Below, in pieces: positions 46,429-57,837 of a stretch of DNA of 64,000 nt (position 1 is its first letter; each line of letters begins with the position of its first letter). The notes below the pieces were generated by a model. That model was not told where the DNA came from and ran no database searches. It worked only from the letters and a program-made list of their open reading frames with translations. The DNA is taken from NCBI GenBank assembly GCA_001724265.1, contig MEDY01000660.1, positions 62,001-126,000 on the forward strand, written 5' to 3'. Origin of the DNA: Rhizaria sp. SCN 62-66. Taxonomy: Eukaryota > Rhizaria, unplaced. A program made the translations under genes and the position numbers.

Positions 46429-47300
46429 AGGCCGCGTCAGCGGACTCTCGAGCGCGACTCTTGTGAGTCGACGAAGCACTCTCTAAGTACCTCCCTTAGA
46501 GTAGACGGAGAGCGTGACCCGCTCAGCCTCGCCTTCACTCTTTGAGAGAGTGAAGAGAATGAGCGGGCTCTGCGAAGCCATCCTCTCCGCGACTGGCAGA
46601 CAATGATGATCCCTTTGTTTGTTTTAAGAAAAATAAATTTTAAGCCTATTTTGTCCATGTCCATCTCTACTTGTATGATGCATCGCTAACGCTTGTGAAT
46701 AACTTGAATTTCTAAAAACTGTTATATATGGATCAAAAGGTGTGCGGTATCCCCTTACAAAGTGCTCATAACAGCGGCCGCTTCAAAGCAGAGAAGCTCG
46801 ATATGGGTTTGCAGCCAGAAGTGCGGTAGGTACAAAACGGTGGGTTTGTTTGAAACGGGCTGTGCGGTGCATGTGGACGTGCAGGCAACGCCAGATTTCA
46901 CCTAAAGATGAAATACTATTTTTATATTTTTGTTACACTTGTGTCTTTTGAATAAAAGGCGGTAATCACTCGCGATGTGTGCATTTTCTTCCTCTTAACT
47001 CGACCCTCCACACTCACGTTGTTTTCCCTGCTTGCTCCTTCTGCCTCGCTCTTCCACAGCCTAGGCCGTCTGTTTTCTCTTGCATACGTCTTTTGTGCAT
47101 ATTTTCCTACGCAGCGAGCAGCCTCCGCCCCCGTCGCCGGCCCGCTCCGCCGCCGCGCCGCCCCGCAACCGTTCTTGCCAGTCGCGGCCAGTCCCATTCT
47201 CAAGAACCCCGATCACTCTTTCACTCTCTTTCCCCATCTGTGCGCACGCGGGTCTCTTTCCCTCGCCACCTGACTCCATCACCGCGTTGCCCCAGTCGAG
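46429..47300. promoter_or_regulatory. Tandem spacer (872 bp): Sec61 3' UTR and phosphatase promoter/5' UTR
   Basis: The left third holds the Sec61 3' UTR and its stem-loops, then AT-rich DNA. From about 46980 to 47300 it is C/T-rich and open in two frames, resembling the pyrimidine-rich leaders of other genes here rather than coding sequence. Confidence 0.45.
46455..46589 (+). other. Cluster of perfect stem-loops in the Sec61 alpha 3' UTR
   Basis: Perfect stems by inspection: 46455..46460 with 46465..46470 (6 bp); 46481..46487 with 46495..46501 (7 bp); 46533..46541 with 46547..46555 (9 bp). The last is enclosed by 46518..46525 with 46560..46567 (8 bp), itself enclosed by 46506..46512 with 46583..46589 (7 bp). 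An AATAAA follows at 46632..46637, so the structure should lie within the mRNA. Confidence 0.65.
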
Positions 47301-47932
47301 ATGAACCCTAACGACTCGACGGACCTCATCGACGACGACATGCTGCAGGCCGCGGCCACCGCGGGCCACACAGCGGCCGCCAAAGACCACCACCACCATA
47401 ACAACAGTAACGGTGCGTACAGCCACAGCGGCAGCTACCCGACCCGCAACGACCGTAACAGTTTGGCCAACAGCGCCATTCTTGCCGCCGCGGGCGCCAG
47501 CTTCAACGCCGCCGCCGCCGCCGCCGCCGCCGCAGGCTCGTCATCGGCGTCGTCGTCATCAGCGTCCTACGCCGGCGAGCCCCCTGTCGACGAAGACAAC
47601 ATGATGCGTCTGCAGATGCGCCGCAACTCGATCACCTCGCGCCTCCAGGACCAGTATCTTTCCTCAGGCTCCGGCTCCAGTCGCGTCGCCAACAACAACA
47701 ACAACAACAACACCACCACCACCACCTCGCCCCCGCTCGTCTCCCGGCTTGCGCACCAGAGCTCTCAGCAACTGCAACAGCAACAGCAGCTCGGTGGCGG
47801 CGGCGGACAGCAGCAGGCCGCCGCCGCGCTGGCGGCGCTGCACCGCGGCACGTCCATGGCCAGCCTCGGCGGCAGCGCCAACATCAACACCGCCGGCTCT
47901 GGGCAGTTCAACGCTGCTGCTGCAGGTATTAC

Positions 47933-47963
<31 letters not shown>

Positions 47964-48394
47964 TCGCTGCACCACAACGCCTCGCCCAGCATGGCGTACC
48001 GCAGCGCGCACCTCAAGGCGTTCATGGTGGGGCCCCCGGCGCCCGGCGCGGCGCACGCTGTCAGCCCCGCCACCGCTACCACTAGTGGAAGTGGCTTGAA
48101 CGCGTTTTCATCGTCGTCGTCATCGCGCTCGCTGCCGGCGGTCGGCAAGGTGCCCGCCCCCGGCCAGCAACAGCAGCTGCAGCAGCAGCAGCAGCCCAAG
48201 TCACAGTCCCCGCCTCAGCACTATGCCTACAACAGCACGAGAGCGGCCAACGCCAACGCCGCCGCCGCCGCCGCGGGCTCGTCGAGCAAGTTCGCCTCTG
48301 TCCCCATCGCCCTGTCGCCGCCCCTCAGCACCGGCGCGGGAGGCATGCCGCCGCTGGCGCCCTCAGGCGGCGGCGCGACCGGTCTGCCCGTGAC

Positions 48395-48446
<52 letters not shown>

Positions 48447-51400
48447 AGGCCGCCCGTGCTGAGCTACACCGGCAGCGCGGGCGCGCACATCCACAACAGC
48501 CCGCCGCTGGCCGCCTCCGTCGCAGTTACAGGCCCCCCGGTCGCGGGCGCGGTCGGTGCCGGCGCCGGAGGCAGCCCGCAGTCGCAGACGTCGCAGGCGC
48601 TGTCTCTGTCGTCGGCCTCGCAGTCGCGCGCGGCCCCGCTGTCGGCCACAGTGGCCACGGGCGCGGCCGCGGTCGCCGCCACGGCCACCGCGACCGCGGG
48701 CTTTGCGCCCAGCAGCGCCACAACGCTCTCGCACTCGGGTAGCACCGCCAGCGGCTCGCTCTCGCAGTCGTTCACGCAGTCGCAACATGCGCCCGCGCCG
48801 GGGCTGGGACTGGCGCAGGGCCAGACGCTGGCGCAGGGCCAGGGCCAGCACCTGTCTCCACCGAGCGCGAGTGTGGCCCTGGGCGCGAGCCCGGCCGGGA
48901 GCGTGGGGCAACTGCGCAGCGGCGGCGGCGGCAGCATTGCCAGCAGCCGCGGCTCCGGCTCAGGCTCTCTCAGCGTCAGCGTCAGCGCCCATAACACCAG
49001 CGGCGGCGGCGGCGGCGGCGCGCTTGCCGCGGCCAGAGGGCTGTCACCGCTCACGGGCAGCGTCAACGCTGCCAGCGCGAGTGCGAGCGCGAACAGTACG
49101 ATGCCGCCGCGGCCGCCGTATCTGGTGACGTCGCCGACCAACGCTAACTACAACCTTGCCTACACCAGCAGCAGCAGCAGCGGCGGCGCGGGGGCCGGGT
49201 TGGCGGGCGCGAGCGGGAGCCCCATCGGCGCGCTCAACATCACCGCTGGCGCCATGGGCAGCAACAACGCCAACAACAACGCCAACGCCGTGAACCCCGC
49301 CGTGGCGGCGGCGGCCACCAGAGGCGCCGGCCCCAGCTCGCCCGGCGTCGGCGCCGGCGGCAGCACGGGCTCCGGAAGCACCCAGAGCCTCAACCTCAGC
49401 CTCGGCGGCATGCCGCATCCGCTGGGCTCGGCGTCCAACCCCAGCAACAACAACAGCACGAGTAGTCTTCCCAATACAAACAGCCTGCCCAACGGCGGCA
49501 GCCTCCCCAATGCCGCGAGCGGCGGCGGCGGCGGCAGTCCTCCGAGTCTGGTGAGCCCCTTCAGCATCATGGCAGGCGTGCCCTCGGCAGCCGCCGTCTC
49601 CGCCGCCAACGCCGCGAGTGGCACTGGCTTCGCCCCGCAGCAGGGGCTAGGGCTAGGGTTCACCGCGAGCGGCGGCAGCGGCAGCGGCGGCGGCGGCGCG
49701 CAGTTCCCGGACCTGGGGGCGCCGCAGGGCTTCGCGTCACAGCAGCCCGGAGCGGGGGGGCTCCAGCAGCAGTCGCTGCAGCGCCAGTCGAGCATGCAGT
49801 ACTACGCGGGCCCGAACGGGCTCAGCCCCTCGGGCCTGGGCATGGGCTCCGTCGGCTCCGTCGGCGGCGGCCTGGGCTCCCCGCTGGGCCGCATGTCACC
49901 CGACCCCGTCTACGCCTCGGCCGCCGCGGTGACGACAGTGCTGGGGCCGTCAATGTCGGTCTCCCGCCGCCCGCACTCGCGCACGGGCTCCACAGCCTCG
50001 GCCGCCACGCTCGCGGGCTCGGCCGTGGGGCTGGCCGGCGACCCCGCGCTGCTGTTGTCGCCGCGCGACGCCGCCTTTGCGCTCCACGGCAACACAGGAT
50101 ACATGGTCGCGGCCGGCGCCAACGGGGGCGGGCCGATGATGCTCAACGGCCGCGCGTCGCGGGGGACCTCCCCGGGACAGGCGCTTCACTACGCGTCGCT
50201 CACGGCCGCGGGCGGCGCGGGCGGGCCAGGGCCGCTGCAGATGCAGATGCAGATGCCGGGCTCGGTCACCGCGCTGGGGCAGCCGGGCTCTGTGGGCGCG
50301 ATGAACCAGACTGGCAGCATGGTGATGATGCAGATGCCGCTCAACGCCTACCCGCCGGGCTCCCAAGCCCAGGCCCAGGCCCAGGCGCAACTGCAGGCGC
50401 AGATGCAGATGATGACACCGCAGCAGATGTATGCCAACAGCGGGATCGCCGTCGGCAACATGAGCGACCAGGCGGCCGCGCAGGCGCAGGTCGCGGCGCA
50501 CCAGCGGCACATGCACCTGCAGATGATGCACATGAACCAGGTCCACGCCGCGCAGGCGCAGGCGCACGCACAGGCCCAGGCCCAGGTCCAGGCGCAGGCG
50601 GGGCTGCTGCGGTCCGGCAGCCCCAAGACGGTGCTCAACAACAGCGGCGACGCGGCTGGTACCACGGCGGGGGGCAACGTGACGACGCAGCTGGCCAAGA
50701 CCAGCAGCAGCCACAGCAGCATGAACGGCAGCACCGGCAGCGGCCCGGGCTCAGGCTCCGGCGCCGGCGCTGGCAAGGGCATCACCAAGACGCCCTCGTC
50801 CCTGTCGCAGGCGCAGCTGGTCATGTCCCCGCCCAAGGCGCTCTCGATGCTGCCGCCGGGCGCCGCGGCTCCGGCCCCGGTGGTCGTGACGCTGCCCTCT
50901 GCCGCGGCGGCCGCGGCCTCGGGCACCGCGCCGCCTGTGTCGCTGCCGCTGGGCCCCACGCCCTCGGCGGCCGCTCTGACCGCGGGCGGCGTCGAAGCGG
51001 CGGCGCACCGCGCGTCGGCGCTAGCCGCGGCGGTGGCGAGCCAGGACGCCGCGGCCGCCTCGGCGCAGCAGAACTACGCGCGCCGCGGCAGCACCACGCA
51101 CAGCCTCGCGCTCGAGGCGCTTTCAGCCGAGGGCGCCGCGGCCTCGGCGGCGGCGGCGGCGGCGGCGGCCGTGTCGCGCGTGCTGATCCAGCAGCAGGCC
51201 GACGCCGTGGCCTCCGGAGACCCCGTCGCGATCGCCGCGGCAGACGCGGCGGCGGCCTCGGGGGCGGCTGCCGCGGCCGCCGCGGCCGAAGTCGCGGTCT
51301 CGGCCGCCGCCGCCGTCGCGGCTGCCACGGCGGCCGACGCGGCCGAGGGCAAGAGCAACTCGGACAGCGCGGCCGAAGCTGCGCCCGCGGGGTCCGGCGC

Positions 51401-53543
51401 CGGCTCCACCTTGGGCGGGGCCAACATCCCGCCCGGCGGGCTCTCGGCCGCCGTGCTCACGCGGCTGGGCTCGACGGACGCGGTGATCCGCGCGACGATG
51501 ACGCCCCGCACGCGCGCGGCGACGGCGGCGGACCACACCAAGGCGCTCGAGGCGCGCAAGGAGCAACTGCAGCGCGAGGAGGAGGCCGCTGAGGAGGAGG
51601 AACGCGTGACGCTCGCGCTCTTCAAGGAGCTTGCGGACACGGCCAAGGAGGACGTTACGGGCGGGTTCAACAAGTACACACGCACCATGGCGCTGGCGGG
51701 CCGGCACTCGTTCTGCACGCCGGGCGACCTGTACAACCTCATTATGATCCCCCACGACGGGCTGCTCATGGCGCACATCGCCAAGCCGCTGCTGCGCATC
51801 GTCGACTGCCGCCGCAGGGAGGAGTACCTCGTCGAGCACATCCGCGGCGCCATCCACCTCACCGAGTGCACCACGGGCGCGGCGCGCAACGCGCTTAACA
51901 CGACGCCGCTGTTCGAGCAGCGCGCGGCGGCGTTGGACCCGCGCAACTCGATCGTCTTCTACGGCGCCGAGGAGGTCGAGGAAGCGGGCCCCACGAACCC
52001 GTTGGCCAGCCCGGCCACCGGTGCCGGCGGGGCCACCGAGAGAGGTGGCGCCGCGGGCGCTGCGGGCGCGGGCGCAGGCGACACGGGCGGCAAGAAGGTG
52101 CGCTACACGAAGCTGCACGCGAAGCTGGTGCAGGTGCTTGCAATGGTTGACGACGGCGTGTCGCGCCTGCTCACGCTGCGCGGCGGGCTACGGCAGTTCA
52201 AGAAACAATTCCCGTTTCTCGTGTGCAACATCCCGCACGACGTGGTGCCCGACCTGGAGGGCATGCAGCAGCAGCAGAACAGCGAGGCCGGCAACTACAG
52301 CGGCGGCGGCGGCGGCTACGAAGGGTCCGAGTACGGCGGCTACAACAATGCGCCGTCGATCGCAGGCAGCTGGCAGTCGCTGAACCACCTGCAGTCGGGC
52401 GCTTTTTCCCCGGCATCGCCCAGCCGCAAGCGCTCGCCGTCGCGGCGGCGCGACTTCTCGGACCGCGCGGCCAAGAAGCAGAGCGCGATCAACAACAGCG
52501 CCGCCAAGGCGGACCGGCACAACGCGGCAGCGCTCGCGGCGCAGCACGGCGCGCGCGGCCACCACGGCCACCACGGCAACAGCCAGAACACGCCTGCGAC
52601 CAACGCCCAGTGGGGCGCCTCGCCGGGCCACAGCGGCGGCGGCAGCGCCAACACGCAGCGCGGGCGCGGGCGCGGGACGCCGGCGATTCCGGGCGTGACG
52701 ACCGCGGGCGTGATGAACGGGCTCACTGAGGACCAGCAGCGCTACGGGCGCGACTACAAGGGCCCGCCGATTGCGCGCGCGCTCGCAATGGGGTACTTGG
52801 CGCCCGTGCGCGGCCGCCACGCTGTGTACTTCTGCTCGTTCCAGATTCCGCGGTCCGAGGTTGCGTTCCTCCGCATGCTGCACCTGTGCCAGGGCGACGG
52901 CGCGGTCGACGAGGCTGAGTTCGCGGGCTCGCTCCAGAACGGACACAAGATCCCCGGCACGTCGGCACTTGAGTTCGACGCAGACCTCAACGTGTATCCC
53001 AACTTGATTCTCGATCCGTGGCTGTTTTTGGGTGACCAGCGGTGCTCGTGGTCGCTGGCGTCGCTGCTGGACCTGCAAATCACGCATATTATCAACATTT
53101 CGACCGATATCTGCAACTACTTCGAAGACCACCCCGCGGCTCGACTGGCAAACGACAAGACGATCAAGTACCTCACGATCCGCATGCACGACGATCAGAA
53201 CTCTGACATCCTGTCCCAGTTCGCGATGGTGTTCAATTTCATCGACATGGCTAAGAAGACTGATCAGAACGCCAAGATCATGGTGCACTGCCAGATGGGC
53301 ATTTCGCGCTCCGCCTCGCTTATCATCGCCTACATCATGCACCTCACGCGTCAGTCGCTGCAGGACACCTTTTACTACGTCAAGATGCGCCGCTACATCG
53401 TGCAGCCCAACCGCGGCTTCTGGGTCCAGCTGGGCGCAGTCGAGCGCCAGCTGCGCGGCGGCCTCACCACCGTCTACGACATCCTCGAGGCAGGCATGCG
53501 GCGCGAGGAAACCAGCGCCTGCAACTGTTGCACCATCGCGTAA
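47301..53543 (+). CDS. Rhodanese-like plus dual-specificity phosphatase protein with CaaX-like C-terminus
   Basis: Intronless, ATG 47301 to TAA 53541..53543, 2080 residues. About 1400 N-terminal residues are low complexity (Gly, Ala, Ser, Gln runs). A rhodanese-like domain lies at about 1487-1644 (LRIVDCRRREEYLVEHIRGAI), with Tyr at FYGAE where the active Cys would sit, so it is probably non-catalytic. The DUSP domain (about 1897-2060) has the complete signature HCQMGISRS with catalytic C1997. This rhodanese-then-DUSP order is that of MAP kinase phosphatases, where the rhodanese fold docks the kinase through basic residues; here RRR may play that part (inference). The protein ends CNCCTIA: CTIA fits a prenylation CaaX box and the two preceding Cys could be palmitoylated, which would place it on a membrane. 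Confidence 0.88.
48403..48443 (+). repeat. GGC/GGT trinucleotide tract (poly-Gly)
   Basis: In-frame tract encoding a run of glycines in the low-complexity N-terminal part of the rhodanese/DUSP protein. Confidence 0.9.
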
Positions 53544-53566
53544 GTCGCGACAGTGATCGAGTTATG

Positions 53567-53570
<4 letters not shown>

Positions 53571-53604
<34 letters not shown>
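53571..53604 (+). repeat. (GT)17 microsatellite
   Basis: Seventeen GT units shortly after the stop codon of the rhodanese/DUSP gene, within its likely 3' UTR. Confidence 0.95.
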
Positions 53605-53609
<5 letters not shown>

Positions 53610-55244
53610 ACAAGTTAAGACGTGCTTTTTCTTGATTGCAGTGTTGGGCTGTGTGTAAGAGATTTAGTGGAGTCGTTTTCTGACCGTGCTACTGCACCTT
53701 TTTTTGCAGCGCCACGTGTTAGTTTTGTCGCATTCTGAGACTGTGACATCTCGAGTTATTGTGTGGTGTTTTTTTGGTGTAGCTCTAACTCACGGATAAC
53801 AATGTCATCTTCACTTTAAATGATGTTGTTGTTCCTCTGTAAACAAAGCAACCAGAATAATCAACTACTCGCATTGATTCGATGTGAGCACATCTCTCCA
53901 CTGCTTACTTTCTGTTCTTGTATTCGTACAACACGTTCACTCACTCGCTCGCACGCGCGTACACGCCTGATTACGCGTACAAACTGGTGCTGCTGCGGTT
54001 TGCCGTCGCTATCATTGTCGTTGTTACTGTCTCACAGTCTGTATCTTTGTCATTGCTCCTCCAGTCTTGTTTTACCCTTCCGACAGTTTTAGCTACACTC
54101 ACTGTCGTTGTCACCCACTTGTATCTCCTTTCTTTTTCCTGTCGCGCTCTCAGTCAGCTGCTGTTGCGCTCGCTCGCATTCCCCTTTTTATTGCAGTCAT
54201 TGTCTGTCGGCTCAGTTACTGTCACGTGCAAAGTGGTGCGACTTTCGCAACTCTCTTTTGTACAACAAGAATAGTGTGACGTAACGTTCAAGCTCAGTGT
54301 CTGTGTTGTCTTACATATGAATATCGTCATGTGTCTCGTTCGTCACTCATGTCGATTATTATTTGAGTTGCACTCACAAGTTTTTTTTAAAATGAATGTC
54401 TGATTTGTTATTTATTATGTTCTTGAGTTGTTGTTTTTTCTTTGTTTTTTCTTTTGCTATCACAGCTGTTCTCTCTCTCTCCCTCCTTCGCTGCAATTAA
54501 TAACGCTCTCGCAGCAGAGACTGAGACTGGGACTGAGACGGAGATGAGCCAAATTGAGAGTGTCACAACAGCGTTTTGTTATTGTCGTTGTTGTATTTTC
54601 TCTCATGTTCGTCGTAGTGTGTCACTATTTCAACGACGACGGTGCTTCATTCAAAGCCCGCCGTTAATAACCTTTAATGTCACCCATATCTACACAACAA
54701 ACGTCATCATCTTTGGCTCTCGTTTTTCTATCTCGTCCTCGTGGTTATCGCTGTCTCGCTCTCGCCCTTAATCACAACACACACACTCTCTTTATCTCTC
54801 TCTTAGTGTTGCGAGCTCAGACACGTTACCTCGACCTCTTCAATGATCTAACACTCGCGCGCTCACGCACTTACTCAACACGCTGTCAGCTATCGCTGTC
54901 CCCTTTGCTGCTCTTCCTTTACACACTCGCTCCGTCTGCCTTCAATCTCTGTTTCTCCCAGACACTCCATAATATGTTACTCCACCTATCCTAAATTATT
55001 CGTTTCGTTCCTTAGTTCGCTGCATTCGCTTGGGTCGTACACGTAACACTCCTAATATTAATAGTTAGTATGCGTACGCGTCTCCGATCCGTGCCTCCCA
55101 TTAACTTCATACACACTCATTAACTGATTTTTTCAATAATAATAATAATGCCTTCCTAAACAACACCTTCTTTCATACATGAAAACCATATCCAAACCTC
55201 AATATACCTTTCTTCTCAATTACATCTTCTTTGTTTCATGAATG

Positions 55245-55350
55245 TCGGCATGAAGCAGTCGTTTCTGCTGGCGGGCGGGCTGAGCCAGCTGGACGGTCAG
55301 TCCAGAAGTGACCGTGAGCTGATGGGTAAGCCGTACTTAGCCTGAGATAC
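55245..55350 (+). other. GC-rich island with inverted repeat and a short open frame upstream of profilin
   Basis: A GC-rich patch in AT-rich DNA. It has a perfect 7-bp inverted repeat, 55293..55299 with 55309..55315, and a short ATG-initiated frame of about 35 codons ending in TGA. It could be a non-coding 5' UTR exon of profilin, a small RNA gene or an upstream frame; I cannot decide. Confidence 0.3.
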
Positions 55351-55637
55351 TAAGGGGCCTGACTCTCACCCTAAGATTTCTTTCTGATGCATGAAATCAA
55401 TCTAGCTGTCGAAGATCTAAAGGAATCAGTAAGAAATAGTAACCTTTCTTAAGTTCTACTGTATTTCCTGCATGCTACTTCAGAGATGTTTACAGCCTGA
55501 AAAACGCACCCACGAAAGGCATGCGATCATCTGGTCAGCTGCATCTCGATCGCCTTCTTAACCCGATTTCTCGGCACTGTTGCTCACCCTGCTTCTGTTT
55601 TTAATTCGTACTTCTTCTCCACAGCAACTCTTTCCAC

Positions 55638-56248
55638 ATGTCTTGGTCCGCCTACACTGACAAGCTCGTCAACGACTCCCCCGCTGACATGGCTGCCTTC
55701 GTCTCCCTCGAGAACAAGGCCATCTGGGCCCAGACCGGCGTCACCATGACCGCCGACGAGGCTGCCAAGCTCGTCGCCCTCGTCAACGGCGATGCTGCTG
55801 CCCAGGGTGCTGCTGCTGCTGTACGTATTTCTTTTTAAGAAATTTGTAAACCCCCTCATCTATCCCGCCATATCTTCTCTTGAGATAGCTGGCACGCGCC
55901 CCACGCCCCATCAAGCTCTAAATCCCTAACAGAACCTTATCGCTCACTTCCTTGTTTGCAATCTTTATTTTATTTCTTTCCCCGTTTTGCCTGTATCTTT
56001 CTCTTCTTTCTCGTTCCCTTTTTATGCTACAGTCCGGTGTCTTCATCGGCGGCGAGAAGTACATGTTCGTCAACGTCCTCGACAACACTGTTAACCTCAA
56101 GAAGGGCACCGGTGGCGCTGTTATCGTCAAGTCCAAGCAGCTCGCGATCCTCCTCGCCTACAAGCCCAACGACAAGGCCATCTCCAACTCCCAGATCCTC
56201 ACCTACGCCTCCAAGTGCGCCGCCACCATGGCCTCCAAGGGCTACTAA
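55638..56248 (+). CDS. PFN: Profilin
   Basis: Two exons, 55638..55820 and 56033..56248 (stop TAA), with a 212-nt intron (donor GTACGT); 132 residues, the normal profilin size. It starts MSWSAYTDKLV, the typical N-terminal helix that with the C-terminal helix binds poly-proline. The middle has GVFIGGEKYMFVNV, and the actin-binding half includes KGTGGAVIVKSKQLAILLAY. Profilin binds G-actin, promotes nucleotide exchange and delivers ATP-actin to formins. The codon choice (GCC, GTC, CTC, AAG) suggests high expression. Confidence 0.95.
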
Positions 56249-57330
56249 GCAACTCGTCCGTTATCTCGGATGTCTGTCGCTTCCGCTTCACTCTGACCCG
56301 ACCCCTCATCTCGTTCACCCTCTTCTCTCTTGTGCATTGAGTCAGTCACCGCGGGCGCTGTCTGCGTCATTCCTCTCGCGCACGCTTTTGCGCTCGGGGA
56401 ATGGCGCGCAGTGACTGCAGCTGGTTGACTCCATGTGTAAAAGGAAGCGGGTGACTGCCGTCGGGCGCAGTGGCGCTTATCAACTCTACCTGTAATACAA
56501 TTCTCTATTAACAACCTCCAGCACACGCACACAGAACAACAACACCTGCTACGAATCGCTTCATAACTCGTTCAACTGCTGCTTGAGTCGCTTTCTAAAA
56601 TGACTCGTCAACATGACACAGCTTCTGCTTTGCTGTGACTTGGGCTCCAAACAAAAGTGTTCATCTGGCACATCTCATAATTAACGTCACGTACTACTCA
56701 GAGAATGCCAATGTGTCATCATTTCGTAAGTCAGTGTCCTGTTAAGCAAGAAGTCACTAGTCAAAAAAAAAAAAAAAAAAAAAAAAAAAGTAGTAACTAC
56801 AAGCATTGTTTGTGTATTATGCGTGATAAAAAGTTACTTTTAAAACAAACAAAACAGCAACAAAATAAACATTATTACTCTTGATACTCCATAGTATTCT
56901 TACTCCGACAGAATCTACGACAAATCTGTTAAGCTGTGTTGTAACGCAGATTACATGGCATACATCATCACAAGACAACACCGAGACAAGTGATGACGCA
57001 GAGCGGACAATGCAGAAAAAAAACATAATACTTGGATACATAACATGGTGGTTTGAAAAAACTTCATTAATAATGTCAGATAGAGCATGCGCTGTGATTG
57101 AGAGAATAAAACAATCGAATACAGAACGAAAAATCACGGTAGAACGAAAAGGAAAGAAACAAAAAAAAAAATCACAACAACAACTGCGGCACAAAAGCAT
57201 CTTACTTCGCTGACCTTCCGATACAGATACCAGCAGCACTCAAAAGTAGCTTGTCAAACGAAACTACTCCCGAGTCCCTCAGAGTAGAGATGTGCTGAAA
57301 GTCAGGCCGCGGCCTATCACCTCCGCGCGC
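56249..57330. other. Convergent intergenic region (1.1 kb)
   Basis: Spacer between the profilin and ArfGAP stop codons. It contains a 27-nt A run and then an A-rich plus strand. The open frames at 56817..57239 are AT-rich and look non-coding. Confidence 0.55.
56763..56789 (+). repeat. A27 homopolymer
   Basis: 27 consecutive A residues in the convergent spacer, about 500 bp past the profilin stop. No flanking element is recognised. Confidence 0.95.
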
Positions 57331-57689
57331 TCAGAAAGAGCCCAGGTCGGCAAAGGCCTTGTCGGCGGCCTGCTGCGCGGCAGTGCGCTGCGGCTGCTGC
57401 TGAGGCTGCTGCTGAGGCTGCTGCTGCTGCATCATACCCATGCCGCCCATGCCGCCCATGGCGCCGCCGTAGCCGCCCATCTGACCGCCCATGCCGCCCA
57501 TCATGTTGTTGTTGTAGGCCATCTGAACGCCCATGCCGCCCATTTGGCCGCCCATGCCGCCCATCTGGTTGTTATAGCCCATCTGGCCGCCCATTTGGCC
57601 GTTGTAGCCCATGCCGCCCATGCCGCCCATGCCGGGACCCATCTGGCCGCCCATTTGCATCATGCGCTGTTGCTGCTGCATCATCATCA

Positions 57690-57721
<32 letters not shown>

Positions 57722-57794
57722 GGGGTCATCATCATGTTCATGCCGTTGTTGCCCATCATGTTGTTGTTGTTCATGGTGGTGCCACCCATCATCA

Positions 57795-57837
<43 letters not shown>

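Larger units (their letters stand above)
53544..55637. other. Long tandem spacer (2.1 kb), pyrimidine-rich on the plus strand
   Basis: The longest region without a supported gene. It begins with the (GT)17 repeat. From about 53850 to 55000 the plus strand is rich in C and T with many CTCTC/CACTCG stretches; four open frames there (53820..54994) have no family resemblance and I regard them as non-coding. A GC-rich island lies at about 55245..55330. The last bases before profilin (cttctccacag near 55623) look like a splice acceptor, so the profilin mRNA may have a 5' UTR intron. Confidence 0.5.
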
